Source: Lutibacter sp. (GTDB taxonomy: Bacteria > Bacteroidota > Bacteroidia > Flavobacteriales > Flavobacteriaceae). Taken from it: a stretch of DNA of 64,000 bases. Under the pieces are notes generated by a model. It ran no database searches and was not told the origin of the DNA. It saw only the letters and a program-made list of their open reading frames with translations. Positions 44,591 through 52,985 of this stretch are shown here, one piece after another. Location of the stretch: assembly GCF_030692605.1 (NCBI RefSeq), contig NZ_JAUYUD010000095.1:20461-84460 (forward strand), in the 5' to 3' direction. Position numbers and translations under genes: made by a program. Positions within the stretch are counted from its first letter, which is position 1. Every line of letters starts with the position of its first letter.

Positions 44591-45469
44591 CTAATAATAG
44601 AGTTCATCTGATCTTAAATTTAAAAATCGTTGTGTTGCAAAAAACGTACTTAAAAACGTAATTAATATTCCTAATAAAATAATAATTAAAAATATAATTC
44701 CAAAAATACTGTAATCGGCAAGTATTTCTAATTCTGGAATAGCATTGTTTACATAAAAGGCAAATGCAACTAAACCAACAAATGCAACAAATGCACCTAA
44801 AATACCTAATTTAACGCTTTTCCAAATAAATGGAATTCTAATAAAACTTTTTGTAGCACCAACCATTTGCATTGTTTTAATAGTAAATCTTTTAGAATAA
44901 ACCGATAATCTAATTGAACTATTAATTAAAACAACTGCAATTAAGGTAAATAAACCACTGAACGCCAACATCCAAAAACTTAACCTATTAATATTTTGAG
45001 TTAATAATTCAATCAAAGGTTTATCGTAAGAAACTTCAGAAATAATGCTTCTTTTCATCAATTCCTTTTCAATTTCTAACATTAATTCAGGAGTAACAAA
45101 TTCAGAATTTAAAGAAATATCAATGGCGTTTTTTAAAGGATTATCTCCTAAAAAAGCAACAAAATCTTCTCCAATTTCTTCAGAATATTTTTTTGCTGCT
45201 TCTTCTTTAGAAATATAAATAATGCTTTTTGTATATGGTTCCTTTTTAAGTTCAGCCTGTAAGGTTTTTAAATCTTTGTCGGAAACATTGTCTTTTAAAA
45301 ATAATGTAATGGCTACTTTTTCTTTAAAATGGGTTGTAATACTTTTAGTTTTGAGAACAATTAAGCCCAATAAACCAACCAAAAATAATACTAAAGCAAT
45401 GCTTACTACAACAGATATATAGGAAGATCTTAATCTTCTTTTTTGGTATTTTTCAAATGTTTTATCCAA
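44591..45469 (-). CDS. ftsX: Cell division protein FtsX
   Basis: A 292-residue permease-like protein. A basic N-terminus is followed by one helix (about residues 17-39), an extracellular domain (KVAITLFLKDNVSD onwards), then three helices at the C-terminal half. FtsX with FtsE activates peptidoglycan hydrolases during division; ftsE is not in the window. It opens the ftsX-DUF3098-uppP-truB run. Confidence 0.93.
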   Translation of the reverse strand: MDKTFEKYQKRRLRSSYISVVVSIALVLFLVGLLGLIVLKTKSITTHFKEKVAITLFLKDNVSDKDLKTLQAELKKEPYTKSIIYISKEEAAKKYSEEIGEDFVAFLGDNPLKNAIDISLNSEFVTPELMLEIEKELMKRSIISEVSYDKPLIELLTQNINRLSFWMLAFSGLFTLIAVVLINSSIRLSVYSKRFTIKTMQMVGATKSFIRIPFIWKSVKLGILGAFVAFVGLVAFAFYVNNAIPELEILADYSIFGIIFLIIILLGILITFLSTFFATQRFLNLRSDELYY

Positions 45470-45601
45470 CAGAAATGTCTTTATTTAGTGCTGCAATATA
45501 CAAATTTGTTCTTAGTTGCCATGTGGTTTTTTATGAGTTATTTTATTGATTTTTTTTCGAACTCATTTACAATGGTAACCTACTTTTTAATGACTCGTTT
45601 T

Positions 45602-46003
45602 TTAACTTGCATCCTGACATAACTCAATCAGCACTCCATTTGTAGATTTTGGATGTATAAAAACTACCAATTTATTATCGGCTCCTTTTTTTGGGATTTC
45701 ATTTAAAACAATAAAACCTTCATTTTTCAATCGTTCAACCTCTGCTAAAATATTATCAACCGCAAAAGCAATGTGATGAATACCTTCTCCCTTTTTTTCG
45801 ATAAATTTTGAAATAGGACTATTTTCATTTGTTCCTTCTAATAATTCAATTTTATTTGGACCTACTTCAAAAAAAGATGTTTTTACACCTTCACTTATAA
45901 CTTCTTCTACTTTATAATGCGGTTTTCCAAATATTAAGGCAAACAATTCGTTCGCTTTTGCCAAATCTTTAACCGCTATTCCTATATGTTCAATTTTATT
46001 CAT
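45602..46003 (-). CDS. mce: Methylmalonyl-CoA epimerase (second copy)
   Basis: A 133-residue VOC-fold epimerase with the same metal-ligand blocks as the operon copy (IEHIGIAV, GIHHIAFAV, VLIELC) but only moderate overall similarity. It lies beside rbfA, a position seen in other Flavobacteriaceae, so it may be the ancestral chromosomal copy. It may serve the same reaction or a related acyl-CoA. It stands alone, divergent from rbfA. Confidence 0.88.
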   Translation of the reverse strand: MNKIEHIGIAVKDLAKANELFALIFGKPHYKVEEVISEGVKTSFFEVGPNKIELLEGTNENSPISKFIEKKGEGIHHIAFAVDNILAEVERLKNEGFIVLNEIPKKGADNKLVVFIHPKSTNGVLIELCQDAS

Positions 46004-46144
46004 TTATTTTATTTCAAAATTATGGTACAAATTTACTGAAATAAATGCTCCTTTATTCTGTGAAAATTCAACTTTCTATAAAAATTTCTGGAACTTTATC
46101 CGTTGAATGAAAAACAAAAATAATAATTATGTACTTTTAAATGT

Positions 46145-46152
46145 TATTTTTG
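46145..46152 (+). promoter_or_regulatory. -7 promoter element of rbfA
   Basis: TATTTTTG matches TAnnTTTG and ends only 5 nt before the chosen rbfA ATG, so a transcript from it would be nearly leaderless. Confidence 0.4.
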
Positions 46153-46157
46153 CAACT

Positions 46158-46550
46158 ATGGAAACAAATAGACAAAAAAAGATTGCAGGTGTTTTACAAA
46201 AAGACCTTGCAGATGTGTTACAAAGTGCAGCACGTGATGGAATGAGAGGTGTTATTATTTCTGTTAGCAAAGTAAATGTTACTAGCGATTTATCTCAAGC
46301 GAAAATTTATTTAAGTATTTTCCCGCAGGTTAATAGAGATACTATTTTAAAAGGTGTAAAAGAGAATACCGCAACTATTAGGTATGAAATGGCTCAACGC
46401 ACTAAAAATCAATTGCGCAGAATGCCTGAACTCTTATTTTATGTTGATGATAGTTTAGATTATATTGAAGGAATTGACAATGCCTTAAAAGGCGAAGAAG
46501 AAAACCCTATAAAAAATCCTACTATTTTAGAGCAAAGACAAAAACGATAA
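46158..46550 (+). CDS. rbfA: 30S ribosome-binding factor A
   Basis: A 130-residue KH-like RbfA that binds the 30S subunit during late maturation of 16S rRNA. Family blocks are METNRQKKIAGVLQKDLAD, SVSKVNVTSDLSQAKIYLSI and RYEMAQRTKNQLRRMPELLF. The ATG at 46158 is chosen over an in-frame ATG at 46107 because it gives the normal N-terminus. The next gene begins 1 nt after its stop codon with a TTG. Confidence 0.94.
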   Translation: METNRQKKIAGVLQKDLADVLQSAARDGMRGVIISVSKVNVTSDLSQAKIYLSIFPQVNRDTILKGVKENTATIRYEMAQRTKNQLRRMPELLFYVDDSLDYIEGIDNALKGEEENPIKNPTILEQRQKR

Positions 46551-46551
46551 A

Positions 46552-47754
46552 TTGAAATTCTCTTTGTACATAGCTAAACGGTACTTATTTTCTAAAAGTA
46601 GCAATAACACTATTAACATAATTACTTTAATTGCGGGTATTGGGGTAGTTATTGGCACACTTGCACTTTTCATAGTTTTATCTGGTTTTTCGGGACTGAG
46701 AGAGTTTAGTATTGGTTTTTTAAACACTTCTGATCCAGATATAAAAATTTCTGCGTCAAAAGGAAAGTCGTTTTTTTATGACTCCTCTTTTGAAGAAAAA
46801 TTAAACTTGGAAAAAGACATTGAATCCTTCACAAAAGTAATTGAAGAAAGAGCTTTTTTCGAATTTCATAATAAAACCCACATTGCTTTTATTAAAGGCG
46901 TTGACACTAATTATACGAAAGTAACTAAAATTGATACAACCGTTTATGTTGGAACTTGGCTGACTTCTGAATATTCGGCAGGAGCTGTTGTAGGAAATGG
47001 TATTTCAAATTTATTGTCTATTGGGGTGTTCGATTTTTTAGAACCTTTAAAAATATATGTACCAAAACCTGGAAACGATTATATTATCAATCCTAAAAAT
47101 GCTTTTAATACCATCCATACTCAACCCATTGGAGTTTTTGCTTTAACTGATGAAATTGATACAAAATTCACTTTTGTTTCTTTAGAAAATGCTCAGGAAT
47201 TATTAAGTTATGAATCAAATCAAATCTCGGCAATTGAAATTAAAGTCTCAAATATTGGCAACAAAGAGTCCTTAATCAACAACTTACAAAGCAAGTTTGG
47301 ATCCAGTTTTAAAATTGAAACTCGTGAGCAGTTAAATGCTGTTTTTTACAAAATGCTAAATACCGAAAATTTAGTTTCCTATTTAATATTTACGCTAATA
47401 TTAATAATAGCGCTATTTAATGTTATTGGGGCTATTATTATGATGATTTTAGATAAACGTGAAAACCTAAGAACCCTTTACAATTTAGGTGCAACACTAA
47501 AGGAAATTAAACATATTTTTGTTTTACAAGGGTTTTTGTTAACTCTTATCGGTCTATTTATAGGGCTCACAATTGGAATCATTTTAGTGTATTTACAAAA
47601 TCAATTTCACTTTTTTATGATCACTCCTCACCTTCCGTATCCTGTGAAACTAACCCAAATGAATATAATTACGGTTATAATTACCATTCTATTTCTTGGG
47701 TATTTTGCTTCTAAAATTGCAAGTAGCAGTATTTCGAAAAAAATGGTTGAATAA
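46552..47754 (+). CDS. FtsX/LolC-like ABC transporter permease
   Basis: A 400-residue permease of the lipoprotein-releasing (LolC/LolE) and MacB group. One N-terminal helix (about residues 21-43) follows FSLYIAKRYLFSKSSNN, then a large periplasmic domain, then three C-terminal helices. It probably extracts lipoproteins from the inner membrane with a LolD-like ATPase encoded elsewhere. The start codon is TTG: no in-frame ATG precedes the first helix and the N-terminus matches homologues, so the TTG is well supported. It directly follows rbfA. Confidence 0.9.
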   Translation: MKFSLYIAKRYLFSKSSNNTINIITLIAGIGVVIGTLALFIVLSGFSGLREFSIGFLNTSDPDIKISASKGKSFFYDSSFEEKLNLEKDIESFTKVIEERAFFEFHNKTHIAFIKGVDTNYTKVTKIDTTVYVGTWLTSEYSAGAVVGNGISNLLSIGVFDFLEPLKIYVPKPGNDYIINPKNAFNTIHTQPIGVFALTDEIDTKFTFVSLENAQELLSYESNQISAIEIKVSNIGNKESLINNLQSKFGSSFKIETREQLNAVFYKMLNTENLVSYLIFTLILIIALFNVIGAIIMMILDKRENLRTLYNLGATLKEIKHIFVLQGFLLTLIGLFIGLTIGIILVYLQNQFHFFMITPHLPYPVKLTQMNIITVIITILFLGYFASKIASSSISKKMVE

Positions 47755-47898
47755 AAACCTTCGTATTAATTATAAATTTGACTTTCAACATTTTAAATTC
47801 ATCTTAATTCTAATCTTTTCAATTCTTTCTCGCAATCGTTTTAGTAAAATTTAACTTAATTAAAGGCTTAATATAAATTACAAACTCTTTATACTTTG

Positions 47899-47906
47899 TA
47901 TATTTG
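47899..47906 (+). promoter_or_regulatory. -7 promoter element of gpmI
   Basis: TATATTTG matches TAnnTTTG, 26 nt before the start codon. No proper -33 element. Confidence 0.45.
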
Positions 47907-47932
47907 CGTGTCAAGATTTTAACTATAATTAG

Positions 47933-49450
47933 ATGAACAAGAAAGTAATTTTAATGATTTTAGATGGTTGGGGAATTACCCAAGAACCAGCGGTATCAGC
48001 AGTTTATAATGCAAACACTTCTTATATTGATAGTTTATACTCGAAATATGCAAATGCAAGTTTGCGTACCGATGGTGAACATGTTGGTCTACCTGAAGGT
48101 CAAATGGGAAATAGTGAAGTTGGACATATGAATTTAGGGGCAGGACGAATTGTTTATCAAAATTTGGTAAGAATTAATATGGCCGTTAAAAAGAAAACCT
48201 TGGGATTAGAAAAAGTGTTGTTAAATGCTTTAACATATGCTCAAATTCAAAATAAAAAAGTTCATTTATTAGGGCTGGTTTCAGATGGTGGAATTCATTC
48301 TCATATTGAGCATTTAAAAGGCTTGTTAGATGTTGCTGCTGAAAATAAAATTGAAAATGTTTATGTTCATGCATTTACAGATGGAAGAGATTGCGACCCG
48401 AAATCAGGGAAAATCTTTATCCATGAACTTCAAAATCATATGGCAAAATCAACCGGAGAATTAGCTTCAGTAACTGGTCGCTATTTTGCTATGGATAGAG
48501 ATAAACGTTGGGAACGTGTAAAAATATCATATGACGCTTTGGTAAATGGAATTGGCTCAACATCTACAAATGCTATTGAAAGCATTGAAAAAAGCTATGC
48601 AAATAATATTACTGATGAGTTTATTAAGCCAATTATTTTAATAGATGAATTTGGTGCCCCAAAAGCCCAAATAATGGCAGATGATGTTGTTATTTTCTTC
48701 AATTATAGAACTGATAGAGGACGTGAATTAACCGAAGTGTTATCTCAAAATAATTTTTCAGAATTTGGAATGAAAAAAATACCACTTCATTTTGTTACAA
48801 TGACCAATTACGATGAGACTTTTAATAATATCAACGTAATATATAACACAGATAATTTAGAAAATACCTTAGGTGAAGTATTAGAAAAGGCAGGGAAAAA
48901 ACAAATTAGAATTGCCGAAACTGAGAAATATCCACATGTAACTTTTTTCTTTTCAGGAGGACGAGAGCAAGAATTTATTGGCGAAAAAAGATTATTATGT
49001 CCGTCTCCAAAAGTTGCAACCTACGACTTACAACCAGAAATGAGCGCTTTTGATATTAGAGATGCCATTATTCCTGAGTTAAATAAAAAAGAAGTTGATT
49101 TTGTATGTTTGAATTTTGCAAATGGAGATATGGTTGGACATACTGGTATTATGGAAGCAGCAATTAAGGCGTGTGAAACTGTTGATAAATGTGTTGAAGA
49201 TGTTGTAAAGTCAGCCATTGAAAATAACTATACAACAATAATTATTGCAGACCATGGTAATTGTGAAACCATGATAAACCCTGATGGTACGCCTCATACA
49301 GCTCATACAACCAATCCGGTTCCAATAATTTTGATTGATAAAGATTTAACACAAATAAAAGATGGTGTTTTGGGTGATATAGCACCTACTATATTAAAAT
49401 TAATGGGTATAGAAAAACCCGAAGAAATGTCTCAATTTTCATTAATATAA
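47933..49450 (+). CDS. gpmI: 2,3-bisphosphoglycerate-independent phosphoglycerate mutase
   Basis: A 505-residue iPGM, the glycolytic enzyme that interconverts 3- and 2-phosphoglycerate using two manganese ions. It has the LMILDGWG start, the catalytic serine in GNSEVGHMNLGAGR (about residues 61-74), HAFTDGRDCDP and the metal site ADHGNCETM. Length is normal for the family. A secreted thioredoxin-like gene follows 33 nt downstream. Confidence 0.97.
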   Translation: MNKKVILMILDGWGITQEPAVSAVYNANTSYIDSLYSKYANASLRTDGEHVGLPEGQMGNSEVGHMNLGAGRIVYQNLVRINMAVKKKTLGLEKVLLNALTYAQIQNKKVHLLGLVSDGGIHSHIEHLKGLLDVAAENKIENVYVHAFTDGRDCDPKSGKIFIHELQNHMAKSTGELASVTGRYFAMDRDKRWERVKISYDALVNGIGSTSTNAIESIEKSYANNITDEFIKPIILIDEFGAPKAQIMADDVVIFFNYRTDRGRELTEVLSQNNFSEFGMKKIPLHFVTMTNYDETFNNINVIYNTDNLENTLGEVLEKAGKKQIRIAETEKYPHVTFFFSGGREQEFIGEKRLLCPSPKVATYDLQPEMSAFDIRDAIIPELNKKEVDFVCLNFANGDMVGHTGIMEAAIKACETVDKCVEDVVKSAIENNYTTIIIADHGNCETMINPDGTPHTAHTTNPVPIILIDKDLTQIKDGVLGDIAPTILKLMGIEKPEEMSQFSLI

Positions 49451-49483
49451 TTCGTAACTTTATGCTATTAAATATGAATAAAA

Positions 49484-50011
49484 ATGAAAAAATTAATTCT
49501 ATGTGTTTTTATTGTGGGTACATTAAACTGTAAAGCACAAAAACAAGAAGTTTATCCAAAAATTGATCAAAGTGGAAATTTGATAGGGATTACTCAAAAA
49601 GAGTTTTTTTCTAATGAGCCATTTAATATTTGGTTCGATTTTAATTATGAAGATCACATTGTTAATAAAAAAGTGTTAGCTAAAATAACTCCATTATTAA
49701 AGGATGTAACTATTAAAGGTTTTATGGGAACTTGGTGTGGTGATAGCCAAGAGCATATTCCTGTATTTTACAAAATTATGGATGAAGCTGGATTGGATTA
49801 TAAAAACTTAGAAATGATAGCTGTTGATCGAGCTAAGGTAACTCCAGATAATTTACAAGCAGGCTATGATATTCAAAGAGTTCCAACTTTTATTTTTTTT
49901 AGAAACGGCAAAGAAATTGGTAGATTTGTGGAATATCCAAGAGAATCTATTGAGGCAGATTTATGTAAAATACTTAGCGGAGAGCCATATAAACACGCCT
50001 ATCAACAATAA
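49484..50011 (+). CDS. Exported thioredoxin-fold protein with WCGDS site
   Basis: A 175-residue exported protein. The leader MKKLILCVFIVGTLNC is followed by KAQ; cleavage could be after KAQ (signal peptidase I) or before the Cys (lipoprotein), and the Asn before Cys makes the second less sure. The thioredoxin fold contains GTWCGDSQEHIPVF, with a single cysteine instead of CxxC, and cis-proline region QRVPTFIFFRNG. Function unknown; it resembles the site of the cytoplasmic protein at 41189-41788. Confidence 0.8.
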   Translation: MKKLILCVFIVGTLNCKAQKQEVYPKIDQSGNLIGITQKEFFSNEPFNIWFDFNYEDHIVNKKVLAKITPLLKDVTIKGFMGTWCGDSQEHIPVFYKIMDEAGLDYKNLEMIAVDRAKVTPDNLQAGYDIQRVPTFIFFRNGKEIGRFVEYPRESIEADLCKILSGEPYKHAYQQ

Positions 50012-50016
50012 AAATT

Positions 50017-50093
50017 AACTGTCTAAAAATTAATAATTAGTAATTTCTCCTCCTATTGAAAGGTTAATTATACTTATTTTTAGACAGTTTTTT
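50017..50093. terminator. Bidirectional long-loop terminator between thioredoxin-like gene and hypC
   Basis: Perfect 14-bp arms AACTGTCTAAAAAT/ATTTTTAGACAGTT with a 45-nt loop. A T run follows on the right and, on the minus strand, also on the left, so it can end both convergent transcripts. Confidence 0.7.
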
Positions 50094-50352
50094 ATTCATC
50101 TGAAGGTTCATCTAAATCATGTAGTTCGCCCAACTGTTTTAATAAGTCAAACGTTTTTAGAGCCTCGTCTTCATCAATAATAGAAATAGCTGCACCCACG
50201 TGGACCAAAACGTAATCACCTATATTTGCTTCAGGAACTAAGGTTAAACTTACCTCTCTCAAAACACCATCAAAGGATACTTTTCCTACTCTAAAAGTTT
50301 CATCTAATTGAGATGTTATTTCTATTAATTTTCCTGGAATTGATAAACACAT
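50092..50352 (-). CDS. hypC: Hydrogenase maturation chaperone HypC
   Basis: An 86-residue HypC starting MCLSIPGKL; the Cys2 is needed for binding the iron-cyanide-carbonyl unit together with HypD. The acidic C-terminus (LDEPSDE) is normal. It is the last gene of hypA-hypB-hypC, 43 nt after hypB. HypC carries the Fe(CN)2CO group to the large subunit encoded on the other arm of the locus. Confidence 0.96.
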   Translation of the reverse strand: MCLSIPGKLIEITSQLDETFRVGKVSFDGVLREVSLTLVPEANIGDYVLVHVGAAISIIDEDEALKTFDLLKQLGELHDLDEPSDE

Positions 50353-50395
50353 ATTTATTTACGATTTACGATTTTTGATTTTCAGCCTTTAACCT

Positions 50396-51250
50396 TTACC
50401 CTTTAACCTTTTTACTTTGAGCTTTTAGCCAACCATACCAAGCTTCCATTCCTTCACCAGTTGTTGCCGAAACTTCAAAAAATTGCAAATTTGGGTTCAC
50501 TTGTAACGCATAATTTTTTAATTTTTGGACATCAATCTTTACATATGGTAACAAATCTATTTTATTGATTATACAAATATCAGAGGTATGAAACATATCA
50601 GGATATTTAATTGGCTTGTCTTCTCCTTCAGTAGTACTAATAATTACCACGCGTTTACTTTCACCTAAATCGAACATAGACGGACAAACTAAATTGCCCA
50701 CATTTTCAATCATTAAAATAGAATTGTCTTTTATTTCTAACTTTCTAACAGCTTCAAAAACCATATCACTTTCTAAATGACACCCTTTTCCAGTATTTAT
50801 TTGAACAACTGGAATATTTAATGCATCAATTCTATTTGCATCATTCATTGTTTGTTGATCACCTTCAATTACATAAAATGAAATTTCGTGCTTTAGATCA
50901 ATTAAGGTGCGTTCTAAAATAGAAGTCTTCCCCGAACCAGGAGAGCTCACCATATTCAGTGCAAATATATTTTTCGCTTCAAAATATCCTCTATTTCTAG
51001 CTGCTAATAATTGATTATTTTGTAGAATATCTCTTTCAATAGTTAATACTTTATGTTTATGCTCATGTGAATGATCGTGAGAATGAGAATGATCATTGTG
51101 ATGATGATGTTCATTTTCATGTGTATGAGTATGTCCTTCATGAGAATGTTCATGAGTATGTTCGTCATGAGAATGTTCAAGCTTTTCTTCACCAGGTTTT
51201 AAAATAATAGGACCGTTTTTACCGGTTCCACATCCACAAGTTCCACACAT
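50396..51250 (-). CDS. hypB: Hydrogenase nickel incorporation GTPase HypB
   Basis: A 284-residue HypB. The N-terminus has the high-affinity nickel motif MCGTCGCG and a histidine-rich stretch at about residues 22-66 (over 20 His, alternating with Asp, Glu and Ser). It can store or sequester nickel as in HypB of Bradyrhizobium. The GTPase domain follows with P-loop SSPGSGKTS, ENVGNLVCP (metal-binding Cys) and NKIDLLP. With HypA it inserts nickel into the large subunit. It lies 10 nt after hypA. Confidence 0.96.
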   Translation of the reverse strand: MCGTCGCGTGKNGPIILKPGEEKLEHSHDEHTHEHSHEGHTHTHENEHHHHNDHSHSHDHSHEHKHKVLTIERDILQNNQLLAARNRGYFEAKNIFALNMVSSPGSGKTSILERTLIDLKHEISFYVIEGDQQTMNDANRIDALNIPVVQINTGKGCHLESDMVFEAVRKLEIKDNSILMIENVGNLVCPSMFDLGESKRVVIISTTEGEDKPIKYPDMFHTSDICIINKIDLLPYVKIDVQKLKNYALQVNPNLQFFEVSATTGEGMEAWYGWLKAQSKKVKG

Positions 51251-51260
51251 ATTTTTTAAT

Positions 51261-51602
51261 TTAAATGACTTCTAATGTTTTTACTCTTAATTCCTTACCT
51301 TTCAATATACCCTTAAAATTACTTCCACATTTAGGGCAACAATCATAAATGTTATCCATATCAAATTCTGTATCGCAATCTATACATTTTCCAATTCCTT
51401 TAATAATGTCAATCTCCTTTTTGGCAAATTCTAATACTGTATCTTTTATGGCAGAATTCCATACAAAATTTAAAGATTCAAACTCAACACCTGCTAATGT
51501 ACCAATTTCAAGTTCAATTTTAATAACTTGTTTTGCATTTGCTTTTTTTGTTTCATCTTCGGCTATTTTAACGATGCCTAATGCTATTGATAATTCGTGC
51601 AT
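51261..51602 (-). CDS. hypA: Hydrogenase nickel chaperone HypA
   Basis: A 113-residue HypA. The N-terminal MHELSIA carries the nickel ligand His2, and the zinc site is made of two pairs, CIDC and CPKC, about residues 74-95. It heads hypA-hypB-hypC, divergent from the hydrogenase structural genes with 247 nt between. The HypA-HypB complex delivers nickel after HypCDEF have put in the iron ligands. Confidence 0.96.
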   Translation of the reverse strand: MHELSIALGIVKIAEDETKKANAKQVIKIELEIGTLAGVEFESLNFVWNSAIKDTVLEFAKKEIDIIKGIGKCIDCDTEFDMDNIYDCCPKCGSNFKGILKGKELRVKTLEVI

Positions 51603-51786
51603 TTTATCTTCAAATTATTGATAATCGAAATTACAAATTATATAATTAGAATCCTACATCTATAAATTATTTTGAATTAATGGGTTGTTTTAGTATTAAT
51701 TATAAGGTTATTTGGTCTTATTTTAAAACATTCTAAATTAGCTGGTTAATGCGCAACTAAAGAAAATAAATTGTAATTTAGTTCCG

Positions 51787-51808
51787 TTCAATTTTATTAA
51801 AAATTGAA
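51787..51808. promoter_or_regulatory. Inverted repeat in the divergent hydrogenase promoter region
   Basis: 9-bp perfect arms TTCAATTTT and AAAATTGAA with a 4-nt spacer, 41 nt upstream of the small subunit start. No T run follows, so it looks more like an operator than a terminator. A near -7 match TTAATTTG lies just after it at 51817-51824. Confidence 0.35.
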
Positions 51809-51849
51809 AAATAAGGTTAATTTGTCTCTTAATATTAAAAACTTCGCAT

Positions 51850-52974
51850 ATGTCTAATACTAATGAAAAACGGGATACCTATTACGATACCATTATAAAA
51901 CAAGGTTATACCCGTAGAGATTTTATGAAATTTTCTACCTATATGGCTGCATTTATGGGTTTAGAAAATTCTATGGTTGGTCAAATTGCCCAATCATTGG
52001 AAAATACTCCTAGATTACCAGTTATTTGGGAACATTATCAAGAATGCACATGTTGCAGTGAATCTTTTATCAGGTCGAATCACCCAATTGTAGCTGATAT
52101 TATTTTAGACCGTATATCATTAGATTATTCATTAACCTTAATGGCAGCATCTGGGCATCAAGCTGAAGCAGCGAAACATGACACCATGAAAAAGTATTAT
52201 GGTGAATACATTTTATGTGTTGAAGGTTCTATACCACTAGGTGATGATGGCAATTACTGCTGTATTGCAGGAAAATCGGCCAAAGAAACATTTTTAGAAG
52301 CTGCTGCTGGAGCCAAAGCAATTATTGCTTGGGGAAGTTGTGCATCAAACGGATGTGTACAAGCAGCTAAACCAAATCCAACAGAAGCGACTCCAATTCA
52401 TAAAATCGTAAAAAATAAACCAATTATTAGAGTTCCTGGCTGTCCACCTATTGGAGAAGTTATGGCAGGTGTTATTATGCACGTTGTCGCGTTTGGACGT
52501 TTACCAGAATTAGATCGTTTAGGTAGACCAAAAGCATTCTATGGAAAACGAGTACATGACACATGTTACCGCCGTCCATATTATGATGCAGGTTTATTCG
52601 CTGAAACATTTGATGATGATAATTCAAAAAAAGGATATTGTCTATATAAAGTAGGATGTAAAGGTCCTATGACCTACAATGCCTGTGCAAGCATGAGATG
52701 GAATAACGGAGTTAGTTTTCCAATACAATCTGGCCACGGATGTATTGGTTGTAGTGAAGAAGATTTCTGGGATAACGGACCTTTCTATGAGAGAACCACA
52801 AAAGTACCTGGCTTTGCGGTAGAAAGCAACGCAGATACGGTTGGTAAAGTTGCCGCTGGTGTATTAGCTGGAGGCATTGCTTTACACGCAATTGGAGCAA
52901 ATATTTCTAAAAGAAAAGAGCTCATGAAAAGAATAAAAAGTGACAAAAAAAATGAAAAAAATATTGATTCTTAA
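51850..52974 (+). CDS. [NiFe] hydrogenase small subunit, O2-tolerant uptake type
   Basis: A 374-residue small subunit with a long Tat leader (RRDFMKF, Arg22-Arg23), so the folded dimer is exported. All six cysteines of the special proximal 4Fe-3S cluster of oxygen-tolerant enzymes are present: Cys66, 68, 69, 164, 169 and 198, with exactly the spacing of Ralstonia HoxK. The distal cluster uses His236, Cys239, 264 and 270; the medial cluster Cys279, 298 and 301. A C-terminal helix (about 332-351) anchors it next to the cytochrome b. It belongs to group 1 uptake hydrogenases, most like group 1d. Confidence 0.96.
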   Translation: MSNTNEKRDTYYDTIIKQGYTRRDFMKFSTYMAAFMGLENSMVGQIAQSLENTPRLPVIWEHYQECTCCSESFIRSNHPIVADIILDRISLDYSLTLMAASGHQAEAAKHDTMKKYYGEYILCVEGSIPLGDDGNYCCIAGKSAKETFLEAAAGAKAIIAWGSCASNGCVQAAKPNPTEATPIHKIVKNKPIIRVPGCPPIGEVMAGVIMHVVAFGRLPELDRLGRPKAFYGKRVHDTCYRRPYYDAGLFAETFDDDNSKKGYCLYKVGCKGPMTYNACASMRWNNGVSFPIQSGHGCIGCSEEDFWDNGPFYERTTKVPGFAVESNADTVGKVAAGVLAGGIALHAIGANISKRKELMKRIKSDKKNEKNIDS

Positions 52975-52985
52975 AACGTATAACA

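Noticed and set aside
51019..51190. Tandem CAT/ATG-rich repeats in hypB as a DNA repeat element
   Set aside because: The repetition comes from codons of the histidine-rich nickel-binding stretch and is not a separate element.
51740..51765. Sigma-54-like promoter before the hydrogenase genes (CTGGTTAATGCGCAA)
   Set aside because: The GG and GC are not spaced by 10 nt, so the -24/-12 consensus is not met.
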